This document shows positions 16,384 through 24,215 of a stretch of 35,355 bases of DNA, piece after piece; within the stretch, counting starts at the first letter, position 1; each line of letters begins with the position of its first letter. Position numbers and translations under genes: made by a program. The DNA is taken from assembly GCF_042675965.1 (NCBI RefSeq), contig NZ_JBHTKJ010000063.1, positions 1 to 35,355 on the forward strand, given 5' to 3'. The notes under the pieces are model-generated. The model was not told the DNA's origin. It saw only the letters and a list, made by a program, of their open reading frames with translations, and did not search any database. Source of the DNA: Virgibacillus_R byunsanensis (GTDB lineage: Bacteria > Bacillota > Bacilli > Bacillales > Amphibacillaceae).

Positions 16384-17196
16384 GTGACCATGGAATCTAA
16401 ATCTGATCAACGTCTTTTTGAAAACTATAAAAATAAAATTAAACGCGAACAAAAAGTTGTCTTCACTTGGCAACTGCTAATATTAGTTGTGTTTTTTGTA
16501 GCATGGGAGGTCGCAAGCACCTTTTATTGGATAGACCCCCTTCTATTTAGCTCTCCAACTGAGGTAATCCAATTACTTGTGAATAAAGTTTTGGACGGAT
16601 CCATGATCAAACATGTGCAAGTAACCTTATTTGAAACCGTACTTGGTTTTATTATAGGTACCATTTTAGGAATATTTATTGCCTCAGTACTATGGTCATC
16701 TGTACGGTTTTCCAAAATAATGGATCCTTATTTAGTCGTAGCGAATGCAATGCCTAAAGTAGCACTCGGACCTATTATAATTGTTGCTTTAGGACCAGGA
16801 TATATTTCTATCATTGCAATGGGGGCACTAATATCAGTTATTATAACAACACTTGTTGTCTATTCTGCTTTTAGAGAAGTTGATCCAAACTACGAAAAAG
16901 TGTTGAAAAGTTTTGGAGCTACGCGTTGGCAATGCTTTAAAGAAGCTATTTTTCCAGCAACATTACCAACTATGATTTCAACATTGAAGGTAAATGTAGG
17001 GCTCTCGTGGGTCGGAGTCATAGTGGGAGAGTTTCTTGTGTCAAAGCAAGGCTTAGGTTATTTGATTATCTATGGTTTCCAAGTATTCGACTTTTCATTA
17101 GTGATGGTGAGCTTATTGCTAATAGCCATTTTTGCAGCCATTATGTACAAAATTGTTGAAAAAATTGAAAGTTGGTTAATTAAAAATACCATTTAA
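16384..17196 (+). CDS. ytlD: ABC transporter permease (SsuC/TauC-like, YtlD)
   Basis: This 270-aa inner-membrane permease has about six hydrophobic segments (first at residues 27-46). The cytoplasmic EAA loop KVLKSFGATRWQCFKEAIFP (about residues 173-192) docks on YtlC. The family sequence VGLSWVGVIVGEFLVSKQGL follows. Two starts are possible: GTG (16384) or ATG (16390); AAAGGTG lies 4-5 or 10 nt upstream. The last gene of ytlA-ytlC-ytlD, ending at a strong terminator. The order pckA...ytlACD-ytkD follows B. subtilis. Confidence 0.92.
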   Translation: MTMESKSDQRLFENYKNKIKREQKVVFTWQLLILVVFFVAWEVASTFYWIDPLLFSSPTEVIQLLVNKVLDGSMIKHVQVTLFETVLGFIIGTILGIFIASVLWSSVRFSKIMDPYLVVANAMPKVALGPIIIVALGPGYISIIAMGALISVIITTLVVYSAFREVDPNYEKVLKSFGATRWQCFKEAIFPATLPTMISTLKVNVGLSWVGVIVGEFLVSKQGLGYLIIYGFQVFDFSLVMVSLLLIAIFAAIMYKIVEKIESWLIKNTI

Positions 17197-17199
17197 AAT

Positions 17200-17240
17200 A
17201 AAACAAACCGCCTATACCACAATAGGCGGTTTGTTTTATA
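17200..17240. terminator. Bidirectional terminator, ytlD / ytkD
   Basis: AAAACAAACCGCCTAT pairs perfectly with ATAGGCGGTTTGTTTT over a short loop, between convergent ytlD and ytkD. Confidence 0.88.
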
Positions 17241-17258
17241 ATTATGCAATCATTAATA

Positions 17259-17738
17259 CTAGGACAACGATCTCCAGTTTTCACTGAGAAAGTTCATACA
17301 ATTTGTTACAACTCCATCTTTCATTATAAAACTATACAAATTATTATGTTTTATATTATCGGGTAGTTGATCTAGTAAAACCGGCCCCTCTGTTTCATAA
17401 TATGTGGATTGTTCAACCAAATCCTCAATATCCGCAAAGTAAACGTTTTTAATAGTGTTCCCTCCTTTACCCACAACAAAGTATTGACCAAGATACTTTA
17501 CCACTTTCGTAATCCCACCCGTTTCTTCTTTTATTTCCCGGATTGCAGCTTCTTCTGCACTTTCACCTTTCTCAACCTTCCCACCTGGAAATTCGATACC
17601 TCGATAACTATGTTTTGTCAGAAGCCATTGGTTTTTATAGGTGCATAATATGAGTACATGTTTTGGATCTCTAGAAAAAGGATGGTCCTCGAAAGATAAT
17701 TTTACTTCATTGTTGTAATAATCATTAAAAATATACAT
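17259..17738 (-). CDS. ytkD: NUDIX nucleoside triphosphatase YtkD (8-oxo-dGTPase-like)
   Basis: The protein is 159 aa from the chosen ATG. The NUDIX box begins GGKVEKGESAEEAAIREIK and ends EETGG (about residues 54-76), matching GX5EX7REUXEEXGU. FPGGKVE upstream and LGQYFVVGKGG, NVYFADIE and FSFIMKD downstream match B. subtilis YtkD, which hydrolyses oxidised purine dNTPs. An in-frame GTG six codons upstream (17756) lacks a ribosome site; the ATG beginning MYIFNDYY aligns with the family start. Mutation avoidance role by family. Confidence 0.9.
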   Translation of the reverse strand: MYIFNDYYNNEVKLSFEDHPFSRDPKHVLILCTYKNQWLLTKHSYRGIEFPGGKVEKGESAEEAAIREIKEETGGITKVVKYLGQYFVVGKGGNTIKNVYFADIEDLVEQSTYYETEGPVLLDQLPDNIKHNNLYSFIMKDGVVTNCMNFLSENWRSLS

Positions 17739-17769
17739 TATTTCAGCTGCCTTCACTTGTTCAGTTATT

Positions 17770-18339
17770 TTAAGAGTGTGTAATTTTTGTTATTTTCCAA
17801 TCAGAATCATATGTAAATTCAAAGTTAACTGTATATGAACCATACAAGTCATTTGTATTATTCTGTGACACTTTCACCCTATTGTTTTCTAATTGTACCA
17901 CATCATAGTCATTTTTTTCATTAAACCATGGTGGAGTTTCTGTAGGAACTATATATAATCCATCTGCTTTTTCCTGATAATAGTATTCTATATATTCATT
18001 TGCAACATCTCTTGAAGCAACCTCTTTAAAATCATCAAGTAATTCCGTTTTTGTATGATAATTAGCAACTTTATAGTTATTTCCTGACTTCTGGACTAGT
18101 TTGTCCATAAATCGATTAGTTAGGGCTATTATTTTTTCATGTGAAATCGTATTTTCCTCTTGTAGTTCCTCTTCCTTCTGTTCACTATCTGTATGATCTA
18201 CAGTTGAATTCTTAGCCTCGTTTTCATGTTCTGTTACTGAAGCAACAGGCACAATACTGGATTGAGCCAATAATAGTAAGAATACTATTACAACAATACC
18301 AACTATGGATTTAAAATAAAAATGCATTTGTTTCTTCAT
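17770..18339 (-). CDS. Membrane-anchored or exported protein of unknown function
   Basis: The protein is about 189 aa. An N-terminal hydrophobic segment (about residues 9-29, IVGIVVIVFLLLLAQSSIV) is followed by an acidic low-complexity linker rich in Glu, Asp and His (residues 33-65). A compact C-terminal domain (TNRFMDKLVQK to DSDWKITKI) has YEYYY-like aromatic patches and the ending typical of small extracytoplasmic NTF2-like or lipoprotein-like domains. I do not recognise the family. An ATG at 18357 has AGGAGG inside its own reading frame. The ATG at 18339 has GAGGAGG about 9 nt upstream and is the better start. Upstream of ytkD on the same strand with a 31-nt gap. Confidence 0.65.
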   Translation of the reverse strand: MKKQMHFYFKSIVGIVVIVFLLLLAQSSIVPVASVTEHENEAKNSTVDHTDSEQKEEELQEENTISHEKIIALTNRFMDKLVQKSGNNYKVANYHTKTELLDDFKEVASRDVANEYIEYYYQEKADGLYIVPTETPPWFNEKNDYDVVQLENNRVKVSQNNTNDLYGSYTVNFEFTYDSDWKITKITHS

Positions 18340-18427
18340 TATCGTTGTCCTCCTCATTAATATGTAAAGGTATGTTGTGTTAATACTATTCCTTTAATAG
18401 GAGAAATATAAACTTTTTTGGAATAAA

Positions 18428-18458
18428 AAAGAATAAGATGATACCTCATCTTATTCTT
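18428..18458 (-). terminator. Terminator of the 106-aa gene
   Basis: AAGAATAAGATGA pairs with TCATCTTATTCTT over TACC. On the minus strand it is followed by TTTTTTATTCC. Confidence 0.8.
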
Positions 18459-18464
18459 CACTGG

Positions 18465-18785
18465 TCACAAGTGTCTGTCTCCCAATATACCCATGCTTTC
18501 AATATGTGATTTTGTTTGTTCATCGCCTAAATTATATAGCATCTTAAATGCTTCAGTCATATTGATATCGTAATCATCATTCGATCGATCATCATGGTAC
18601 GGTTTTATCGGTACATGTGCTCGAAAAAACGCACGTGTGTCAGAAGTATACATATGATCTAATTTATCACGTAATATACGAACCTCATCTTCTGTAGCAT
18701 GGATAATAAAATCATCATTGTTATCATAATGGATCTGTGAAATTTCTTGCGACCCAAGGTTAATAAAGAACTTTTTCTTTTCCAT
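18465..18785 (-). CDS. Conserved small protein, function unknown
   Basis: The protein is a 106-aa soluble acidic/basic mix with no signal peptide or membrane segment. It begins MEKKKFFINLGSQEISQIH. The middle (ATEDEVRILRDKLDHMYTSD) looks helical, and the C-terminus (MTEAFKMLYNLGDEQTKSHI) also looks helical. I do not recognise a named family; it has the look of a Bacillaceae-restricted cytosolic protein. AGGAGG lies 9 nt before the ATG and a clear terminator follows, so it is very likely a real gene. Repeat C begins about 70 nt upstream. Confidence 0.75.
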   Translation of the reverse strand: MEKKKFFINLGSQEISQIHYDNNDDFIIHATEDEVRILRDKLDHMYTSDTRAFFRAHVPIKPYHDDRSNDDYDINMTEAFKMLYNLGDEQTKSHIESMGILGDRHL

Positions 18786-18961
18786 TCAGCAAAACCTCCT
18801 ATTTTTAATTTGTCTAAAAACAGAAGAAAAATGTATACCAATTAATATTGAAAAGAAAGAACAAAAGCTAGAAGCGCCCGTTTAGCGAGGTATGGGCTGC
18901 GCCCGCGCATCGCGGGTGGGTCGACGTTGCCGCGCAAAGTGGCGAAGTTAGTCGATCTTCC

Positions 18962-19039
18962 AAATCCGTATGAGATTCACTCCAGAGTATAAGATTCACT
19001 CTGACTTTCGCCATTATTGGCGAAAAGTCAAGTTCATCT
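18962..19039 (+). repeat. 78-nt two-hairpin module nested in repeat C
   Basis: Nearly identical to the module in copy B and inserted at the same GATCTTCC junction. The hairpin CTTTCGCCATTATTGGCGAAAAG lies at about 19003-19026. Confidence 0.75.
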
Positions 19040-19199
19040 AAAAGGAAACATGCCCCTTCATAGGGGTATGCCGACGTTGGGCCGGGAGCCCGCTTTTAGT
19101 CGGCCTTCCTTTGCTAAGCGATTCGATGTTGACTTATCATAAGGAGGATCAGGAAGCCCACTAACAGCACGGGCGCTGGCCGATGAAAACGCCACGTCC

Positions 19200-19258
19200 T
19201 TGAAAAAGAAAAGCACTTTTTCTGCGTGCGATACTTTTTCAGGGAAGCTTTCCTTATC
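19200..19258 (+). repeat. Extra insertion of about 59 nt in repeat C
   Basis: Copies A and C align on both sides, but only C has this block. It has an inverted pair, TGAAAAAG and CTTTTTCA, and is flanked by TCC on both sides, a possible short target duplication. Confidence 0.55.
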
Positions 19259-19325
19259 CTGTGGCGTCATCGGCACTAGTACGTCCTGTACATCGGAGCT
19301 GGACGTGGCTTAAGCAGTAAATAAA

Positions 19326-19334
19326 TTATCCACA
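19326..19334 (+). other. DnaA box in repeat C
   Basis: TTATCCACA, perfect consensus, in the same place as in copies A and B. Confidence 0.6.
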
Positions 19335-19363
19335 GGCTCCTAATTTTATAATTTCCTAGACAG

Positions 19364-19396
19364 TAAAAAAACCCATCTAAACGATGGGTAAAAAAA
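19364..19396 (-). terminator. Terminator of the siderophore ATPase gene
   Basis: ACCCATC pairs with GATGGGT over a short loop. A T run follows on the minus strand and A-rich sequence on the other side. Confidence 0.82.
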
Positions 19397-19406
19397 TCAC
19401 TAACTA

Positions 19407-20237
19407 TTAAATGGATTGTGCTGTTGACTGTTGTGATCTATTTGCAAAAATACAACGGCCTTTACCATGCGGAATACACATTGGTGTACCGAACATTGGA
19501 TCAAATGTTACGTCACATTTCATTTGGAAAACTTCGTGTACTAAATTACACGTTACGATTTCCTCAGGTTTACCTTGTGCAAAAACTTGCTTATCCTTTA
19601 TAGCTACGATGTGATGTGCGTATCGACATGCAAGGTTTAAGTCATGCAATACCATTACAACTGTACGGCCATCCTTCTCATTTAAATCAAATAATAAATC
19701 AAGTACATCTATTTGATGCGTCATATCAAGGTATGTTGTAGGTTCATCTAAAAGTATAGTATCAGTCTGTTGTGCCAATGTCATAGCAATCCAAGCACGT
19801 TGACGTTGACCACCGGACAACGAATCAACTGAGCGATCCTTTAAATGCACCATATTTGTATCCCCAAGTGCTTTATTAACAGCATTTTCATCATCCTTGG
19901 ACCATTGCTTCAAAAATCCTCTGTACGGATGTCTACCTTGTTTAACAAGCTCTTGTACCGTTAAACCTTCAGGGGTTACTGGACTTTGTGGTAAGATAGA
20001 TAATTTTTTGGCAACCTCTTTGGTTCCCATTTTCGCTATATCTTCACCATCTAAAACAACATCTCCATCTTTTGGCTTTAATAGACGCGCCAAAGAACGT
20101 AGCAAGGTTGACTTGCCACATCCATTTCCACCGATAAAAACGGTAATTTCGCCTTTAGGTATTGTTATATTTAGATCATCGATTATTATGTCTTCACCAT
20201 ATCCAAGAGTTAAATCTTTCGCAGTTAACGTTTGCAT
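19407..20237 (-). CDS. yusV: Iron-siderophore ABC transporter ATP-binding protein (FecE/YusV-like)
   Basis: This 276-aa ATPase is of the FepC/FecE type, energising uptake of ferric siderophores by permeases encoded elsewhere. Walker A GGNGCGKST (about residue 36), the family Q-loop ILPQSPVTPEGLTV, LSGGQRQRAWIAMTLAQ (about residue 139), Walker B ILLDEPTTYLDM and VMVLHDLNLACRY are intact. Its length and lack of adjacent permease genes match B. subtilis YusV, a stand-alone ATPase shared by several siderophore systems. A Fur-like box lies upstream. It sits where menC follows menE in B. subtilis. Symbol by likeness; substrate range unknown. Confidence 0.85.
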   Translation of the reverse strand: MQTLTAKDLTLGYGEDIIIDDLNITIPKGEITVFIGGNGCGKSTLLRSLARLLKPKDGDVVLDGEDIAKMGTKEVAKKLSILPQSPVTPEGLTVQELVKQGRHPYRGFLKQWSKDDENAVNKALGDTNMVHLKDRSVDSLSGGQRQRAWIAMTLAQQTDTILLDEPTTYLDMTHQIDVLDLLFDLNEKDGRTVVMVLHDLNLACRYAHHIVAIKDKQVFAQGKPEEIVTCNLVHEVFQMKCDVTFDPMFGTPMCIPHGKGRCIFANRSQQSTAQSI

Positions 20238-20367
20238 TGGAATCTCTCCCCTACATCATCTTACAATAATTACGCACATACATACTTTACAATCATACAT
20301 ATGAACAAGATTTTAAAAATTAGTATATATACAGTTTATTGGGTTTTTAATTATAAGTCAATGACTT

Positions 20368-20382
20368 TGAGAATCATTTTCA
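20368..20382 (-). promoter_or_regulatory. Fur box upstream of yusV
   Basis: TGAGAATCATTTTCA matches the 7-1-7 Fur consensus TGATAATNATTATCA at 13 of 15 positions. On the minus strand it overlaps the -35 side of a promoter with TATAAT just downstream (near 20349-20354), about 130 nt before the gene. It predicts iron-repressed expression. Confidence 0.75.
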
Positions 20383-20393
20383 ATAAGTTTTGT

Positions 20394-21839
20394 CTACTTT
20401 TTGTCTAACATGTTTTCTAATTTCGCTCTTACTAACTTATTTGATGCGTTTCTGGGGAGTTCATCAACAAAGAAAATTTGTTTTGGTATTTTATATTTTG
20501 CTAACCTTTTTTCTGCAAAGACAAGGATATCATCTTGATAAACTGACCGGTCTTTTAGCACAATAAATGCTACAGGTACTTGTCCCCATAAGTTATCCTT
20601 TCTTCCAACTACTCCAACTTCATTAATACCTTCCATCTCCATAAGAACGCTCTCTATTTCTGAAGGATATACATTTTCTCCTCCTGAAATAATTAAGTCC
20701 TTCCTTCTATCAACAACATAAAGAAAACCATCTTTATCTTCAAACCCTAGGTCGCCAGTTGATAACCATCCATCGGTGATAGCAATGTCAGTAGCTTTTG
20801 GATTTTTATAATATCCGCTTGTAACCATCGCACCTTTTACCATAATTTCTCCAATATCGCCTTTTGGGCCGTCTATTTTTAACTGAGCTGGGAATAAGGG
20901 CTTGCCGGAAGAACCTAACTTTTCTAATGCGTCGCTTGGACTCAGGGTAACAATTTGTGAAGAGGTCTCGGTCATTCCGTACGATTGAAAAACAGGAATA
21001 TGTTGTACTTTTGCTTTTTCTAAAAGAGGTTTTGGAGCAGGACCACCCCCAAGTAACATACATCTAAAACTATCAGGATAACGATTATCTCCTAAATATT
21101 CTCCAAGTCTGTGCAGCATGACGGTAACAACAGATACGATTGTAACTCCTTTTGTCAAGATGGCTTCATGTACCACTTTTTCATCAAATTTTTCTACCAA
21201 ATAAACTGGTATTCCATATATGACACTACGAATAAATATAGACAATCCACCCACATGGAAAATAGGTAATACCGCTAACCATTTATCCTTATGATCCAAC
21301 CCCAAATTCAAAGCGGAACCTATTGAGCTCCACCAATGGTTTCCAATTGTATGTATGACACCTTTAGGAAATCCAGTTGTCCCTGATGTGTAAATGATTG
21401 TAAACGTATCCTCTAAATTCATAACAGATTGAAGCTTTATTGGCTTTTCCAAGTACTGCTCTATTTCAAAAAATGATTTAACAGGTATAGAGAAATTTAT
21501 CTCTTTAAACTGCTCGCTCGTCAGAACTGTTGTAACGTCTGCATCTCTCACTTGATAATCCAATTCTTGTTTAGTTAAACGTGTATTTAACATAACTGAA
21601 ACAGCTCCTAGATAACTTAACGAATGAATGGCAACTACCATGGAAACATTGTTCGTTGACAGGATACCGACATGATCACCTTTTGAAATACCAGTTTGTG
21701 CTAATTGTTTAGCAAATCGCATACTTCTTTCTTTCAATTCCAAAAATGAAATGGTATCACCGTTTTCAAGTTCAATCGCGGTTTTATTTGGTGCTAAAAA
21801 AGCTTGTTTTGTTAACCAATGTGGAATTGTTTCAGACAT
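20394..21839 (-). CDS. menE: o-Succinylbenzoate-CoA ligase
   Basis: This enzyme activates o-succinylbenzoate with ATP and CoA, a middle step of menaquinone synthesis. It is a 481-aa adenylate-forming enzyme. The P-loop-like IIYTSGTTGFPKGV (about residue 148), YGMTET (about residue 288), STGDLGF (about residue 364) and DRRKDLIISGGENVYPSEIE (about residue 378) are all present, with the C-terminal catalytic Lys in ASNKLVRAKL. The ATG at 21839 has AAGGAGG 8 nt upstream; a GTG one codon before is less likely. It follows the histidine phosphatase closely (13 nt), but a hairpin separates that pair from menB. Confidence 0.94.
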   Translation of the reverse strand: MSETIPHWLTKQAFLAPNKTAIELENGDTISFLELKERSMRFAKQLAQTGISKGDHVGILSTNNVSMVVAIHSLSYLGAVSVMLNTRLTKQELDYQVRDADVTTVLTSEQFKEINFSIPVKSFFEIEQYLEKPIKLQSVMNLEDTFTIIYTSGTTGFPKGVIHTIGNHWWSSIGSALNLGLDHKDKWLAVLPIFHVGGLSIFIRSVIYGIPVYLVEKFDEKVVHEAILTKGVTIVSVVTVMLHRLGEYLGDNRYPDSFRCMLLGGGPAPKPLLEKAKVQHIPVFQSYGMTETSSQIVTLSPSDALEKLGSSGKPLFPAQLKIDGPKGDIGEIMVKGAMVTSGYYKNPKATDIAITDGWLSTGDLGFEDKDGFLYVVDRRKDLIISGGENVYPSEIESVLMEMEGINEVGVVGRKDNLWGQVPVAFIVLKDRSVYQDDILVFAEKRLAKYKIPKQIFFVDELPRNASNKLVRAKLENMLDKK

Positions 21840-21852
21840 CACTTAAGCCTCC

Positions 21853-22467
21853 TTACTTATGCTTAGCAGGTTCATAGTTAGAAAAAACGATTAATCTTTC
21901 CTCGGTAGTAAACCTTAGTAAATGAACACCAGTATCACCAGTTGCTACCCAAAAGTTACTTTCAGGTGGAAGTTTTAGAAAACAACGAAATAACATAGCA
22001 ATTGTTTTACCGTGTGCAACAAGACAAATCCTATCCAACTCATTATTTGCAAATAAACGTTGAATCAGTCTATTCCAGAACGTCTCTACTCTCTGTTGAA
22101 AAAGCAAGATAGATTCTCCGCCTGGTATCGGCTCGTCATAATTCCTTCCATCTTCTGGGAAGGGATATTTTATATCTGCTTCTGTTTTTAATAAACCAGC
22201 AAGTACACCATTGTCCATTTCTTTTAATCGCTCATCAAATTGTAGTTTTGCTCCAGTTTCTATAGCAAGTATTTGAGCGGTTTTAGAAGCTCTCTTAAGT
22301 GTACTGGCTATAATTAAATCTAGATTATAATGCTTATTAATCCACTGGGAAGTAATTTCAGCTTGCCGAACACCCAGATCGGTCAAAGCGAAGTCGGCCT
22401 TACCTTCCAATCGATTTTCAATGTCAGCAACAGACTCTCCATGACGCATAATTAAAATCTCTTTCAC
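21853..22467 (-). CDS. Histidine phosphatase (phosphoglycerate mutase-like) within the men cluster
   Basis: The protein is about 204 aa, a branch 1 histidine phosphatase. The catalytic LIMRHGESVADIENRLEG (residues 5-22) has the phospho-accepting His in RHGE. ALTDLGVRQAE and ASTLKRASKTAQ follow, with the second His in LVAHGKTIAML near residue 155. The long open frame extends to 22689, but its first 74 codons overlap menB and lack a ribosome site. The GTG at 22467 has GGGAGG 9 nt upstream. It sits between menB and menE, where B. subtilis has no such gene. Substrate unknown; a broad phosphatase or mutase is possible. Confidence 0.85.
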   Translation of the reverse strand: MKEILIMRHGESVADIENRLEGKADFALTDLGVRQAEITSQWINKHYNLDLIIASTLKRASKTAQILAIETGAKLQFDERLKEMDNGVLAGLLKTEADIKYPFPEDGRNYDEPIPGGESILLFQQRVETFWNRLIQRLFANNELDRICLVAHGKTIAMLFRCFLKLPPESNFWVATGDTGVHLLRFTTEERLIVFSNYEPAKHK

Positions 22468-22490
22468 TATTGTTTTCCTCCCTCTACAGG

Positions 22491-22522
22491 AAAAACCTTT
22501 GCTAAAGAAAGCAAAGGTTTTT
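22491..22522 (-). terminator. Hairpin terminator between menB and the phosphatase
   Basis: AAAAACCTTTGC pairs with GCAAAGGTTTTT over a short loop. It lies just after the menB stop (22541), so it may end or attenuate the menFDHB transcript before the phosphatase-menE pair. Confidence 0.7.
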
Positions 22523-22540
22523 AGATAACGTAAATATAGA

Positions 22541-23359
22541 TCAAGGAAAGCGTGGGAATTGTTTGAAATTCGGCTTTCTTTTTTCTTTAAATGCGTCGCG
22601 TCCTTCTTTAGCTTCATCTGTTGTGTAATAAAGAAGTGTTGCGTCTCCACCCATTTGTTGAAGTCCTGCCAAACCATCTGTATCGGCATTGAATGATGCT
22701 TTTAAGAACCGTAACGCTGTAGGTGATTTTTCCAGTATTTCTTCACACCATTGCACAGTTTCTTCTTCTAACTTATCCAAAGGTACAACTGTATTTACCA
22801 TACCCATTTCATAAGCTTCGTCTGCACCATATTGACGGCATAAATACCAAATTTCACGTGCACGCTTATGACCAACCATACGTGCCAAGTAGCCAGCACC
22901 ATAGCCAGCATCAAAACTTCCTACCTTTGGACCTGTTTGTCCAAATACAGCGTTATCAGCAGCAATTGTTAAGTCACAAACAACATGTAGTACGTGACCA
23001 CCACCAATTGCATAGCCTGAAACCATTGCAATGACAGGCTTGGGAATCGTACGAATCAATCGTTGTAGATCTAAAACATTTAACCTGGGAACCTGGTCAT
23101 CTCCAATATATCCCCCATGCCCTCGAACTGATTGATCTCCACCAGAACAAAAAGCTTTCTCGCCAGCTCCTGCTAAAATAATAACACCAATTGATGAATC
23201 ATCACGTGCATCAGCAAAGGCATCAATCATCTCGTTTACTGTAAGTGGCGTAAACGCATTGTGTTTTTCAGGACGATTCATTGTCACTTTTGCAATGCCA
23301 TCGTGTTTTTCATAAATAATTTCTTCATATTCTCTTACTTTCTCCCATTGTACAGTCAT
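22541..23359 (-). CDS. menB: 1,4-Dihydroxy-2-naphthoyl-CoA synthase
   Basis: A crotonase-fold enzyme closing the naphthoate ring from o-succinylbenzoyl-CoA. At 272 aa it matches the family. The CoA/oxyanion regions read KHNAFTPLTVNEM (about residue 31) and AFCSGGDQSVRGHGGY (about residue 69). VSGYAIGGGHVLHVVCDLT (about residue 113) and GPKVGSFDAGYGAGYLAR (about residue 143) match the MenB active site. AAGGAGG lies 7 nt before the ATG. Third gene after menH in the minus-strand men operon. Confidence 0.97.
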   Translation of the reverse strand: MTVQWEKVREYEEIIYEKHDGIAKVTMNRPEKHNAFTPLTVNEMIDAFADARDDSSIGVIILAGAGEKAFCSGGDQSVRGHGGYIGDDQVPRLNVLDLQRLIRTIPKPVIAMVSGYAIGGGHVLHVVCDLTIAADNAVFGQTGPKVGSFDAGYGAGYLARMVGHKRAREIWYLCRQYGADEAYEMGMVNTVVPLDKLEEETVQWCEEILEKSPTALRFLKASFNADTDGLAGLQQMGGDATLLYYTTDEAKEGRDAFKEKRKPNFKQFPRFP

Positions 23360-23396
23360 AATATCCTCCTTGTATGTATTGCATTTATGTCGATAT

Positions 23397-24215
23397 TTAC
23401 TTATTCATAGAGATAAACTCTGTTACTAGTTTACCAAAAATCTCTGGTTTCTCAACATGAATTGCATGTCCAGCATTTTCACATATCACAAACTCAGCTA
23501 AACTTAATTGTTTTTTCATTCGCTTATTTATCTCTGTGAATTTTTCATCTAGTTCCCCAGTTACTAACAGTACCGGTTTTGTAAACTGTGACAAATTTTT
23601 CCACCATGATGGTTGGCTCCCTGTTCCCATATAACGAAGCGATTGAGCCAGTCCTTCTTCTGATTGAGCTAATCGTTCATCACGTACACTCTGTTTCTTC
23701 TCAAGTGGTAAGTTTTTTTGTGTTGAAAATAATGAGATGTTTTCCCAAAAATCAATAAAACTTTCCATTCCTTCGTCCATTATTCTTCTTGCAAGATTGT
23801 CATCGTGTTCCCTTCTACATTTCCGTTCATCCTTGTACGCTAAACCAGGAGATGCACTTTCCAAGACTAATGATTTTATTAATTCTGGGTGAAGCATCGC
23901 AAGTGACAACGCAGTCCTACCACCCATCGAATAACCAACAAGATGAACAGGCGTTTCATTTAAATATTCGAGAAACTGCTTCATTTCTAAGCAGAAGGTT
24001 TCCATCGATCTGGGGGTTGATGTCACTGTTTTGCCATGACCAGGCAAATCTATTATAATGAATTGCCATTCACTTTTCCAGTTTGAAACAAAATTTGACC
24101 ATGTAGATATACTTCCTGTAAAACCGTGAAGCATCAGAACTGGGGTACCCTCCCCATGAATTTCATACCAATATGACGCGTCATTAATAGTATAATACAA
24201 CTGATCATTCCTCAC
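23397..24215 (-). CDS. menH: SHCHC synthase, alpha/beta hydrolase (MenH/YtxM)
   Basis: The protein has 272 aa and an alpha/beta-hydrolase fold. It shows LMLHGFTGSISTW (oxyanion, about residue 27), the nucleophile elbow GYSMGGRTALSLA (Ser near residue 96) and the C-terminal catalytic CENAGHAIHVEKP (His near residue 250). Its place between menD and menB identifies it as MenH, which eliminates pyruvate from SEPHCHC. The start is uncertain: GTG at 24215 overlaps menD by 11 nt and lacks a clear ribosome site, while a TTG five codons on (MYYTINDASY) has GTGAGG 8-9 nt upstream. Confidence 0.9.
   Translation of the reverse strand: MRNDQLYYTINDASYWYEIHGEGTPVLMLHGFTGSISTWSNFVSNWKSEWQFIIIDLPGHGKTVTSTPRSMETFCLEMKQFLEYLNETPVHLVGYSMGGRTALSLAMLHPELIKSLVLESASPGLAYKDERKCRREHDDNLARRIMDEGMESFIDFWENISLFSTQKNLPLEKKQSVRDERLAQSEEGLAQSLRYMGTGSQPSWWKNLSQFTKPVLLVTGELDEKFTEINKRMKKQLSLAEFVICENAGHAIHVEKPEIFGKLVTEFISMNK

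Larger units (their letters stand above)
18858..19361 (+). repeat. Long composite intergenic repeat, copy C (504 nt)
   Basis: The longest copy. It starts AGAACAAAAGCTAG and ends TTTATAATTTCCTAGA like copy A. It carries the 78-nt module (18962-19039) and an extra insertion of about 59 nt (about 19200-19258) that splits the CCACGTCC-TGTGGCGTCATCGG block. It lies between the yusV terminator and the small gene at 18785. Open frames across it are repeat-derived and not credible as genes. Confidence 0.87.

Noticed and set aside
19058..19276. Minus-strand frame of 72 codons in repeat C
   Set aside because: It exists only because of the 59-nt insertion and has no ribosome site or homologue in the other copies.
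22468..22689. N-terminal extension of the histidine phosphatase into menB
   Set aside because: The extension is the menB 3' end in another frame plus a terminator hairpin. The GTG at 22467 has a strong ribosome site and starts the family fold at once.
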